The position numbers and the translations under genes were made by a program. A stretch of 64,000 bases of DNA, taken from Termitomyces sp. T153. Its lineage: Eukaryota > Basidiomycota > Agaricomycetes > Agaricales > Lyophyllaceae. The stretch spans positions 1,178,001-1,242,000 of the forward strand of contig JACKQL020000005.1 in NCBI GenBank assembly GCA_018296165.2. The letters are read 5' to 3'. Of the stretch, positions 42,870 through 53,237 are shown one piece after another. The notes beneath the pieces were generated by a model. The model did not search any database, was not told the DNA's origin, and saw nothing but the letters and a program-made list of their open reading frames with translations. The stretch's first letter is position 1. Each line of letters starts with the position of its first letter.

Positions 42870-43990
42870 CAAACCATCTGCTTCAGACTAAGGAGCTTCC
42901 CCAAAAAGAGCAGAGAATAAGAGCTCATTATAATTCATTACTCAACTGACCAGAAGTATTGTCTGCATTCCAAAATGGGGTCCAAACTGTCTTAATGCAT
43001 ATGTCAATGGATTTTGATTACCTGAGCTAAAGACTGAAAAGACAATCAGCAAATCAACTGCAGCTCAATAGTTAAAGAAACTTGGTTTATCTCTATCTCA
43101 TGTTCAATAAGGTGTGTAATTAAATGGTCATGAGTTTAACAATGTATCAGTCCTCCTTGCAAAAGTGCTAGTCTGACCACCATGAAATGGTCTGATGGGA
43201 GTGGCTGCTGGCAGCCTTTCTGGCATAACCACAGACTCATTACCCATAACATGCTGAGGGATTGCACAGGTTGTAAGGCACAATAAGAGTATTAATTGGA
43301 GCAAGCTCAAGGGGTTTCAGGTTGCATGAAACCTACCTAAGATCAGAAGCAGCACAAGCTCCCACCAAATTATCCAGAGCTATCTCAATGAACAGAATTG
43401 AACCATAGGCTCTGATACCATCTGAAGCTCTTTTGGGGAGGGACAAATGCAAAATATATGGAACAACTGGATGATCAGATGGGATAGCTTCTGCAAGGAG
43501 ATGAACTGGTTGATGAACTGGTTGAGGAGTGGAGTTGCAGGGACTAAACTGACTTGCAAACAAAACCAAAGGATGAAAACAAGACCAAAAGAGTGTGAAC
43601 AACAGCATTGATGAAAGTCTGGCCCAAACAGATCAATGGGCTGGAAAACATGACTTTCCAACTGAATCAACCTTGAACATTTTTTAGATACTGTCAGTGA
43701 TCCAGATATGAAATGACATTAGTAAAGGCCACATACTTGTTGCAATTCTCCTCCAATTCTTTTGTAGATTATTTTTAGCAATCCCAGACATATCATACAT
43801 AGATCACTTAACTCAAATCCTATGTATATGAAGCCAAAAAAAAGTAGCAAAAATCAAAATTGTGAGAATGGTTGAATTTTGCTATTTCATCTACTTTTAT
43901 CTGTGTATTGTCAGCATGTTATAGGTTTCATTTTTCTCAAAGTTATCATGTAAGTGAAAGTACATAGTCTCTATTGATCTGGCTTAATTT
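42870..43990. other. Repeat relic after LTR D, no gene recognised
   Basis: CpG-poor sequence with frames below 100 codons in both directions. The first part probably continues the relic at 41279-41740. CpG returns sharply at about 44000. Confidence 0.4.
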
Positions 43991-46343
43991 TAACACCTAT
44001 AATGCGTAAGGGAGAAAGCAAGCTTCGAATGACAGAGGGACGAACTGGCGTGACAAATATCTAAACTCAGCTCGGCATCCTACCCTGGACTCTTCGCAGA
44101 CCGTGACGCGGAGTCCTAAAGCTTGGCAGGGTCACATACCCGTCACGTTTCATTTCACGTTCAAAACGACCCTTCCATTGGGATGTCTCTGGTATCCTTC
44201 CTCGAATGTGAAAAAAATACGAAACTTACACACTCATACTTTGTATACTGGAGATGTCAGTTTATTATTTTTAAGGAATCCGTAAGATATTGATGGAAAC
44301 CGAAGTCATCCATAATCTCGTTTCATATCCTGGGTCACCGACAGTAGAGCTGACAAGAAGCGGGAATGAACACCTCGCGTCACGCGTCACATCTTGCGAA
44401 ACACCACCTGGTCGTAATGCCACAGTATTCATCACAACATGGATGGAACATATGGTCCGCAGCATACCTTCATTGTGATGTATAATGACGGGTGAAAAGA
44501 TACGTCATGTGGCACAAGTCGCGGGTTGTTAGGCATTCTATCATGAACCTGTCATGTCGCACACCCCTATTACCCCTGGTCATATCACCTCTATGTCGAG
44601 CGAGCTGAATGGTGTGCGATGGATCCCTTACGATTTGCAAGATCACTGTGTCGTCGGCCGGCTGATCCACAGTTGTATACGGCCGCAAACTTCGAACTCC
44701 AAACTTTGCTTGCACTAACGCCTATCCTCCGAGCTTTCCTTGTACTAACACCTATCCTTGAACAGTTTCGTGCAAGTTTCATGTGCTCAAATAAGCTCTC
44801 AAATGCACCGATAGAAAACTGATTATATCTCACATAACTCAAAGACGCTTTGATTCCTCAATTATCCTCTAAACTTGTGTGATATATCAACTTCAGTACG
44901 GAAATAGCCGTAAACAGACGTTACTTAACGCCCCAACTACTGCAGTTCCCCTACTTCTTTAGTACGCTCACGATTTATATGTAACCTTAAGTCCACGATG
45001 GTATGTCGTATCCAGATGGTGTACATTGCCACTACCATCAATAGGACAAAGAACAACAGAACACCAGTAAGTAGACAGAGGAGGGCGAGTCTGACAGATA
45101 CCCGGGTCCTAGGAGTCCAAGGGTGTCACCGCTTACTCGCCTGTGCGCTGCGCGTGGTCACGCTAGAGATTTTCAGCAATGCTTCCAGAGTGCAATAGAG
45201 TCAATCTCGATATCGCCGTCTTACAGTTCGCCATGACTTTGGGCCTATTCCGTTTGAGCGCCCAGGGTTACTATGGACTCAGCCTCAGCGGTACCCGCAG
45301 TAAACTTTGAACCATGGAGTATCTCCTTCGTGGTCTGCGTTTCTTATTCGTCCTGTGATCGAGTGTCTCCTTGACGCCACTCAAGAACATCGGGTAAGTA
45401 GGACGGTCTGGAACTCAACTACATAAACAGTAGGATGCGGCAAAGATGCCTCCGCATGTCAAATGTCTCCGATAAAATTTTCGGCAAGACACGATTCGTC
45501 CGATAGTCTGCCTCTATCTAGGGCTTCTATATAGCACGATGATCAACATATCAACAGACAGCAATTCAGATAAATGGAGCCGGTATGTTCTCACACTGTC
45601 CTGTATCGGAGGAAGTGCCGCCACCGCCTTGGGCATGTCACATCGCCCGCCGTACATAACGACTACTCACCTTTTCACACCTTCCGAAAGCATGCACTTG
45701 TGTCAGATCTTTCTGAACTGTAAACGGACAGTTGGATGGAGAACTGGAAAGTAGTATGTGATGCTAGTTCCCTCAAGCAGAGTGAAGAAGAGTGGGGACG
45801 ATTGGGCAATGGGATCAAAGAAAGTATCGTGAATTATATTGATTACAAATCAATGACGAGAAATTCGCAAGTCCGCGCATGGGCAGCCGTCAAATGTCGA
45901 CCATACTGAATTCACCATATGCTCCTCCGTCACTCGACCATTGCCAAGGTTTTCCTCAAGTTTTCAGGGAGTCGGCCGGGTGGTCATTGTTCGCCAGTTT
46001 TCTGATGCCGGGCCAAGTGCTTGATTTCACCATTGAATCCTCCTCAGGCAAAATTCCCGCTAGAATGATTGTATGGATCCGCCTCTAGTTTTTCCCCATC
46101 GGCCAGGTGGAGCGGTATCTTTAAAAGGTGTAACTAGCGCGGGTGAGGTGCTCCATCTTTTCCCCCAGTGGGAATTTAGTGAGTTCAAAATACTCTTTGA
46201 CTGATTCAGAGTGTCTCATCCGTTCTGTCAGGTTATTGTTATCCGTCTTTTTTGTAGAGACTTTGATTGTCTCGTTAATTTGATGTGAGATATTTTTGTG
46301 TGTCCTCAACATTCAGCTGACCCGTCATTTATCGGCGCCGTAG
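43991..46343. other. Intergenic, host-like composition, upstream of ATPase copy 2
   Basis: No gene recognised in 2.35 kb. CpG is common. The last 40 bases before the ATG resemble the leader of copy 1. No convincing tRNA fold was seen by eye, but I could not scan properly. Confidence 0.4.
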
Positions 46344-49300
46344 ATGCCTGCCGATAAAGCATCCCTTGAGTTGGGGGATGAAAAGAGGGCGCATTTCGCA
46401 GATGTTCGCGAAGAGCTTCGTCCCGTGTCTGGAGCTCCCGGACTCGCATACCATGATTCGTCCTCTCCTGCCAACCCAAACCTCTCTCTTCCAATCGGTT
46501 TCCGCACACTCTCTATCCAGGTTACAGAATCTCAGCACCCAGGAAGGCCTCGAGACGATGTCGTCAACTTCTTTGAGCAGCTCACTTATCATAATGTCTC
46601 TGTTGAGAAGCTCTGTGGTATGTTCGCCACTACTGCGGACCATGGTCTGGACAACGTCGTAGCGAGTCGCAATATCCAGCGAGACGGGAAGAACACGATC
46701 GCTAAGGCGAAGCCCAAGTACATTTGGAAAATCCTTGGTTATCTCTTCGGCGGGTTCTGCTCCATTCTCTGGGTCGGTGTCGTTATATTCTTCATCTGTT
46801 GGCGCCCCCTCAGCGACCCTCCTTCTCCTACCAACCTCGCCCTTGCCATCGTCATTATTCTTGTTATCCTGTCGCAGGCTTCGTTCTCCGCCTTCCAAGA
46901 TTGGTCTACCGGCCGCATCATGAATTCCATTCTTGACCTCATCCCATCCGAATGTGTCGTCATCCGTGAGGGTAAGACCAGCAGAATACCTGCTGCAGAT
47001 CTGGCTGTCGGTGATGTGGTTATGTTGTCTGTTGGCAACAAGGTTCCAGCCGATATACGATTGATCGATACATCTGGCGACGTACGCTTCGATCGTGCTG
47101 TCCTCACGGGCGAATCAGAGGAAATTGAAGGCAATATCGACTCCCAAGGCGAGACCTTCCTCGAAGCACCTAACATCGCCCTCATGGGGACTCATGTTAC
47201 GAATGGGCACGCGAAGGGTGTGGTCGTATTGACGGGTGGACGCACAGTCATGGGCCGTATCTCGAAGCTCACCAATAAAACTCAAATGAAGCCGACACTT
47301 ATCCAGCAGGAGATCACGCGTTTTGTTCGGATTATCATCCTCTTGACCATCGTGCTTGGGCTGAGTATTGTCATCATTTGGCTTGCATGGCTTCATCGCG
47401 ATCATAAGCCGTTCATGAATCTCGTAGCCATGCTTAACGATGTCATGGGCTGTGTCGTCGCTTTCATCCCTGAGGGGATGCCTATTGCCGTCACCCTTAC
47501 CCTATCTCTCATCGCTCGTCGTATGAAAGCGATACAGGTCCTCCCTAAATCACTCTCCACTGTCGAGACTCTAGGCTGCGTCACTGTCATATGCTCCGAC
47601 AAGACTGGTACTCTCACGCAGAACAAGATGTCCGTAATGTCTGCTGGGTTCGTCGACAAGACATTCACAGCTCAGGAGTTCCAGGAGGACTTTACGAATC
47701 TGTCGGCTGGGGAGCCCACTGCTCTCCAGCAGCTACACCGGGCTGCAGTACTTTGCAATGGCGCAACATTTGATTCGGCTACCGCCGATTTGCCCCTCGA
47801 GAATCGAGAGATTAATGGCGACGCGACAGATGGCGCTATCCTCCGTTTCATCGAGTCCTTCGGTAACGCGTCTGCCATTCGCGCCTCCAGTAACGAAATT
47901 TTCCAGGTCCCCTTCAACTCGCGCAATAAATGGATGATGACCATGCACGATAAATCTTCTTCCCCAAGTTCCGAGAAAAAATCAACAGGTCTTATCTTCG
48001 TCAAAGGTGCACCAGACGTACTCATCCCCAGCTGTACCTCCTACTTCTCTGCCCTCACGAACGACATCCAGCCCTTCGACTCGACTGCTCGAGCTAAACT
48101 CGTCGCGACTCAGGAGAAATGGTCTCGTGCCGGTCAACGTGTCATCCTCCTCTGCATGCGAGAGTACATTCCCTACTACGCTGTCGGTACGAATGACTTT
48201 AGCACCGAGATCACGAAAAAAGGACTTGAGGAATTGACTGTAGTTGGCATTCTTGGGCTCATGGACCCCCCTCGCCCTGAGTCCGCCGGTACCGTCCAGG
48301 AATGCAGAAGGGCTGGTGTTAGGTTCTTCATGGTTACTGGCGACTTTGGGTTGACAGCTGCCGCTATCGCACGGCAAATTGGGATTATCACTACTCATGC
48401 CGAGCCTGACTCCTTGTCCGACGTTGTCAAGCAGATGAACGAGATGCCAAGTGGACCTTTGCCTAGCTGTCGAGACCCTGCCAATCGGATCCAGAAGAGT
48501 CTTGTGTTAGAAGGGAAGGATTTGGTTTTGTTACAGGAGAATCATTGGGACGTTGTTACACGGTATGAGGAGATTGTGTTCGCGAGGACGACTCCAGAAC
48601 AGAAGCTGAACATCGTCAACTCCTTCCAGAAGCGGGATAATGTCGTCGCGGTTACCGGAGACGGAGTCAACGATGCCCCGGCCCTCAAAGCCGCCGATGT
48701 TGGCGTCGCTGTCGTCACTGGAAGCGATGTTGCAATGGAAGCTGCTGATCTTGTCCTCATGGGTAACTTTGACTCTATCGTTGGTGGTATTCGTCTTGGA
48801 CGCTTGGTGTTCCAAAATCTGCAGAAGGTCATTGCGTATCTTTTACCCGCAGGTAGCTGGTCTGAAGCCTGGCCTGTCATTATAAACGCCTATCTCGGTG
48901 TTCCCCTTCCCCTTTCTTCTTTCCTGATGGTCATCATTTGCTGCTTTACCGACCTTTCACCCTGCCTCTCCCTCATTATGGAGAAAGAAGAGTTTGATCT
49001 CCTCACGCTCCCTCCACGCAACCACAAAAAGGATCATCTCATTAATTTCAAGATCTACACTCAGGCTTACTTCTTCATCGGTATGATGGAGACTATCACT
49101 GCTCACGCCATGTTCTTCTTCTATATGTGGAAATATGCTCGCATTCCCGCACGCGATTTGTTCCTGGCATTCGAAAAATACTCTGATGGGTTCCACGGAT
49201 ACACGCAGGATGAGCTAAACCACTTCAATGCGGTAGGCCAGGGCGTGTACTTTGTCACTGTCGTCATTCTACAATGGGGTAACCTTCTCTCTGTCCGTAA

Positions 49301-49568
49301 CAAGCGCCTCTCTATCCTCCAAGCCGATCCTATCCGTAAACAAAGGAGGAATCCATGGCTTTTGGTTGGCGCCATCATCGCGTTCGTCATTGCAATTTTC
49401 GTCACCGAAGTTCCCGGTATACAGAGGTTGTTCGGGACGGCACCGGTACCTGTGGAGTTTTGGCTTATTCCGTTGCCGCTTGCGTTGGGTATCTTGTGCA
49501 TGGACGAGATAAGGAAGTTGTTAGTGAGGATGTTCCCTAAGAGTCTTTTAGCGAAAATGGCTTGGTGA
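46344..49568 (+). CDS. Na+/K+-ATPase-like P-type cation ATPase, copy 2
   Basis: An intact, intronless frame of 1074 codons, three residues longer than copy 1 at the N-terminus and otherwise colinear. It has all working motifs: LTGES, FIPEGMPIAVTLTL in M4, CSDKTGTLT (Asp419), KGAPD, VTGD and TGDGVNDAPA. By eye the proteins are close to nine-tenths identical, most DNA changes being at third positions, so both copies look maintained by selection. The most different parts are the first 20 residues and the nucleotide-domain stretch around residues 440-545. Ten membrane segments are expected, in the plasma membrane or an inner membrane. It is transcribed away from copy 1; about 11 kb of repeats separate them. 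Confidence 0.93.
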   Translation: MPADKASLELGDEKRAHFADVREELRPVSGAPGLAYHDSSSPANPNLSLPIGFRTLSIQVTESQHPGRPRDDVVNFFEQLTYHNVSVEKLCGMFATTADHGLDNVVASRNIQRDGKNTIAKAKPKYIWKILGYLFGGFCSILWVGVVIFFICWRPLSDPPSPTNLALAIVIILVILSQASFSAFQDWSTGRIMNSILDLIPSECVVIREGKTSRIPAADLAVGDVVMLSVGNKVPADIRLIDTSGDVRFDRAVLTGESEEIEGNIDSQGETFLEAPNIALMGTHVTNGHAKGVVVLTGGRTVMGRISKLTNKTQMKPTLIQQEITRFVRIIILLTIVLGLSIVIIWLAWLHRDHKPFMNLVAMLNDVMGCVVAFIPEGMPIAVTLTLSLIARRMKAIQVLPKSLSTVETLGCVTVICSDKTGTLTQNKMSVMSAGFVDKTFTAQEFQEDFTNLSAGEPTALQQLHRAAVLCNGATFDSATADLPLENREINGDATDGAILRFIESFGNASAIRASSNEIFQVPFNSRNKWMMTMHDKSSSPSSEKKSTGLIFVKGAPDVLIPSCTSYFSALTNDIQPFDSTARAKLVATQEKWSRAGQRVILLCMREYIPYYAVGTNDFSTEITKKGLEELTVVGILGLMDPPRPESAGTVQECRRAGVRFFMVTGDFGLTAAAIARQIGIITTHAEPDSLSDVVKQMNEMPSGPLPSCRDPANRIQKSLVLEGKDLVLLQENHWDVVTRYEEIVFARTTPEQKLNIVNSFQKRDNVVAVTGDGVNDAPALKAADVGVAVVTGSDVAMEAADLVLMGNFDSIVGGIRLGRLVFQNLQKVIAYLLPAGSWSEAWPVIINAYLGVPLPLSSFLMVIICCFTDLSPCLSLIMEKEEFDLLTLPPRNHKKDHLINFKIYTQAYFFIGMMETITAHAMFFFYMWKYARIPARDLFLAFEKYSDGFHGYTQDELNHFNAVGQGVYFVTVVILQWGNLLSVRNKRLSILQADPIRKQRRNPWLLVGAIIAFVIAIFVTEVPGIQRLFGTAPVPVEFWLIPLPLALGILCMDEIRKLLVRMFPKSLLAKMAW

Positions 49569-49818
49569 TTGAGATACTTAGTGAGTTCTTACGTTTTACT
49601 TCTTCGAGCTTTGATCTAATTCGAGTATTTTCCCAGATACACTAGCATTTATATTCTATCCTTTTATCACGCAGCACACGTACTTAGATTCATTACCTGG
49701 ATATTCACATAATAGTGTTCATTCGTACCTCAGCATTAATGGATAATTTCCATTCTGTCTGCGATGCGAGAGAGAACTCCAATCTAAGTCAACCAACGGT
49801 AACAGTAAACGCAGATTC

Positions 49819-51900
49819 TCAGACTATCCTTCTACTTCTCCTCTCCATGAGTGCATGTTGGTTAGACTCATCGTCTTCTGTAGACTCTCCACCTTGAGCA
49901 TGCGTCGCGCTCGTCGCATAATAATACGAATACACCGAGCATCCAGACGAAGATGAACGCGCAACGAGCGTAGCTGGTCGCTTGGGGAAAGAACTCCGAG
50001 GTACGATCCTTTCCCCTCTCTCGAAAACGGTAACCATTGAAGAGTCCATTTTGATCGTGCTATGTCGCGAAAGCGCCGGGAGACGCGGGATAGAAGAAAC
50101 AGCCGATGCCATCGAATAAGCACTGCTTGAGCTTGCAGTGGAAAGTGTGCTTCGTATGCTTGGCTGCCGAAGGCTTCTTCCTTGGCACAACCCCGTGTCG
50201 CATTCATTAGGTGTGAACATCGCAGATTGTGGTGGCTGTGCGACGCGGGAAGAGATGGCGTCGCGCGTCGACAGTGTGTGCCTTATGCGCGTGGCACTGT
50301 CTGCTTGAGAATCGGATCCATGGTCATAGCCATCTGCCTCAACGTCGTGGAAAACGACACGTCCTGTGCCGTCCCCGCGCTCTTCGAGAGTCCAGGGTTG
50401 GCTTGCGCTGCTATTGGCCCGCGAGAAAAAAGAGAACACAGATTGTCGACCAGAACTTTGAGTAGGTCGGAGCGAGAGGCCATCGAATTTCTTATCCTGC
50501 CTATTGATCATAAACGCTGCGCCAGACGGTAGACTTGCTGCTACTGTATTGAACGCATTGGTAACATTTGACTTGATAGACGCAGTCCAACTACTAGAGT
50601 CATCTGTGATCGTTTCATCGTTCCAATCTTGCGTTCGACGAGGTAAAGGAAAGGTATACCAGGCTTCTTCCGTACTTCTAGTTCTGGGCGGTATATTCGA
50701 CCGTGGTGTACCTTCATTATATGATTCTGAGGACCGAGGTCGAGGTCCGGAGTTGATCCATCCTGTATGTCCGATGTTCATGTTTACAGGCGAAGTACAG
50801 CTCGAGGACGGTGAAATGTCTCCTGGTGTCCGGTTCGCAATATGTAATGGTCCAAGCGAGGAAAGGCTGCTATATCCATCCAAAGTCCCGTCCGAAGCCA
50901 TGTTGGTGTCTCCCACAGCATGTCCGTGATAATATGGAGCCGGATATGCGGCATTGTGAGCGCGAACAGGATATGCATGGTGCTCAGCGTGTAGCACAGG
51001 GTCGGGGACTAGGCTAGAGTGCAACGAGCTACGCAAGTGACTGTTGGAACGCTTGGGTTCTCCGACATCACGGTCGCCACAAGGTTCCCATGGGATGACG
51101 TCTTGACTGCTTATATCCTTGGAGGCCGACCTGTTAATCGGCTGCCCAATGAAAGTTGCATCGCGAGCCCTCTCGAGTGGACATCGTGCTTCCAGATGAT
51201 TTGCCCATGGAACTAAGGGGTTTTCGCGCCTACGTCGTGCATGCATCCAGAGACGGACTGCCCATGCAATCACGGCCGCAATAAGACCTATGGCTAAGAT
51301 GGTTCCGACTATGACCGCGATATAGAATGGCGCGTGATGGCCTTCCTCAGCCACTGCAGAGTCGTTGGTGACAGATTGTGAAGGAGACGCAGAAGGTACG
51401 TCAATGGTGGCTTGAGTTACTGTTGTCGCCGTGGGCATTCCAGATGCTGGTGCCATCTCGGCAGAGGTGGAGGCGAAGGGCGTCGATGTCGCGGCTGCCA
51501 ACGTGACAATTGAAGTAACTGGGAGCATTGTAGTCGGAAAAACAGGAAATGAATCAGATATGACAGAGACCGTAGGAACAGAAGAAGCGACAGTAGTTGG
51601 TGCCGGTGAACTCAGCAACACAGAAGCCAGAGAGGCAGTCGGCAGAGAGAACAGAATCGTAAGAGGGGGCTGACTTGAAGGAGACGACCCTGCTACAATT
51701 GGCGAGTCGTCGAACTGTGGCGCTGTCTGCTGGCTGGGTACGGCGGCACCCGTTTGAATAAGCGCGGCTGTTGAGATAGGAACGGTTGTGGATGTGGATG
51801 TGAATGGATTTTCTGCCGTTGGAAAGCGATACATAGGTCCATTCCCCTGAGCCACTAACGTTGAGCTTGCGCCTTGATCCTGTGCCAAGCTAAAACTCAT
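49819..51900 (-). CDS. Ser/Thr-rich single-pass membrane protein
   Basis: A 693-residue protein, counted from the ATG at 51900; the open frame extends upstream only with a TTG start. The first about 185 residues are Ser/Thr/Pro/Ala-rich and likely O-glycosylated. A single membrane helix follows at about residues 191-218 (YIAVIVGTILAIGLIAAVIA), then a basic stop-transfer run HARRRR. The 450-residue cytoplasmic tail is rich in Ser, Arg and Pro. This layout is shared by fungal Mid2/Wsc-like wall sensors and many uncharacterised agaricomycete proteins. No signal peptide is visible, so a short upstream exon may be missing. Function is a guess from architecture. It converges with ATPase copy 2, with about 250 bp between the stop codons. 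Confidence 0.72.
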   Translation of the reverse strand: MSFSLAQDQGASSTLVAQGNGPMYRFPTAENPFTSTSTTVPISTAALIQTGAAVPSQQTAPQFDDSPIVAGSSPSSQPPLTILFSLPTASLASVLLSSPAPTTVASSVPTVSVISDSFPVFPTTMLPVTSIVTLAAATSTPFASTSAEMAPASGMPTATTVTQATIDVPSASPSQSVTNDSAVAEEGHHAPFYIAVIVGTILAIGLIAAVIAWAVRLWMHARRRRENPLVPWANHLEARCPLERARDATFIGQPINRSASKDISSQDVIPWEPCGDRDVGEPKRSNSHLRSSLHSSLVPDPVLHAEHHAYPVRAHNAAYPAPYYHGHAVGDTNMASDGTLDGYSSLSSLGPLHIANRTPGDISPSSSCTSPVNMNIGHTGWINSGPRPRSSESYNEGTPRSNIPPRTRSTEEAWYTFPLPRRTQDWNDETITDDSSSWTASIKSNVTNAFNTVAASLPSGAAFMINRQDKKFDGLSLRPTQSSGRQSVFSFFSRANSSASQPWTLEERGDGTGRVVFHDVEADGYDHGSDSQADSATRIRHTLSTRDAISSRVAQPPQSAMFTPNECDTGLCQGRSLRQPSIRSTLSTASSSSAYSMASAVSSIPRLPALSRHSTIKMDSSMVTVFERGERIVPRSSFPKRPATLVARSSSSGCSVYSYYYATSATHAQGGESTEDDESNQHALMERRSRRIV

Positions 51901-51969
51901 GGCAGGATTGTAAATTTTAGAAGTAAGCTTCCAGAGCAAAGGAAAAAAAAACTCGACCAGCGAGGACAA

Positions 51970-53237
51970 AGAAATGAAGGAAAGGAAAGCCTGAAGAGCC
52001 CCTAATCTTTCCTGTCGAAGAGAAGATCTAATTACTTCCCTTTTTGGTCTATGTCAGCCACTCGTAACTAAAGGCTAGGATTGGACGATCGAGAAAGCAA
52101 CAAGGCTATGAATATGATATGTAGTGCAACTGAATGAAACGTTACTGAGGCCGTTATTCGACATTGTTCAACCATGCCTCTTGGGGACAACTGCCATGGG
52201 CCATCAAAGATACCGTATTAGTAGTCGTCGCATCTAAGAAGTCTTCCCGTGTGAGATTCCTGTCCGGGTAAGCCAACTTGTAACAGGACCACTTGAATAT
52301 TAGCCAGGGGTAAGAATTACAGAAATACTGCAAAATTGTTGAAAATGACCTGGAAGGATCTTAAAGTTGTCAAAGCTATGTTATGTGGACAATCTCAATC
52401 AGGAGTACATATTTTGAAACAGGTTATGCCGGCATGATGTTAGCGGGAAATATTCTCGTGACCCTTGAGAAAGTGTAGCAAGCCTAACCTAGTACACAAT
52501 CTATCGGTATCATGTCGTGCGGGATGAAGTTGGTCGTGGTTGCACAAGAAACTTGTTTCCGGTGATCAATAAACAGAACATAGGCCGGGCCGGAGAACTC
52601 CGCTATGGATTCACCAATGGGCTCCGAAGCCGACGAAACTCTTTGTCGTGATGACTTCGTCATGATTCGATACTCCAGGTTATTTTTGCCCTATCACGAA
52701 TCAGTTCACGTACAGCCCTTTTTGTTTCGTTCGAGTCATCGGCGTTCAAACAGGACCGTGGGCACGCTTTCATTCCAAACTCCCCTCATTCGAGTTCGAT
52801 AAGAGTGTGTTGAAATATCCACCCTTAACGATGACTTAAGGAGTCGCTCACTGAGCGAAGGCTCAAGAAGACTTAGGCTCAAATCAGTCGCCGATGTTTG
52901 AACAGCTCTGGTCTACCTGTCAGATGTTTCAGTAATCCAATCATCATCTGGGCTTCCCGATCTAGCCGGGGGTAACAGCGACTGTCTGCCAGGCTCTGGT
53001 GGGTTTTCAGTGGCAGTACCTGGATGGTACCTTGCGGTGTAAGGATATCTGCGTTTAACACCACAGCCTAGCGCCGAGACTTCAAGTTGTCAATCAACTC
53101 GATTTCCTCTTGGGACAGATGGTAACGAGTGCGCGTCCTGGGTTTCAAAATTTGCTTTCGAGTCAGAGTATCACTATAAGAGAGAGTCTCTATCTTTGAT
53201 CTAGTACTTAGTTAATTCCCTTCCTTCGGTTCCCATA
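51970..53237. other. Intergenic region between divergent genes
   Basis: About 1.3 kb separates the membrane protein gene (minus) and the adenylation enzyme (plus). Only short frames occur, for example 52605-52802 (65 codons, no recognisable feature). It should hold both promoters; a CT-rich stretch lies near 53185-53230, just before the plus-strand ATG. Confidence 0.45.

Noticed and set aside
51901..51969. Upstream extension of the membrane protein to a TTG start
   Set aside because: The extension has no ATG; the hydrophobic run FFFPLLW is too short for a convincing signal peptide. The ATG at 51900 is preferred.
52605..52802. 65-codon frame in the promoter region of the adenylation gene
   Set aside because: Short, no recognisable feature, and expected by chance in CpG-rich sequence.
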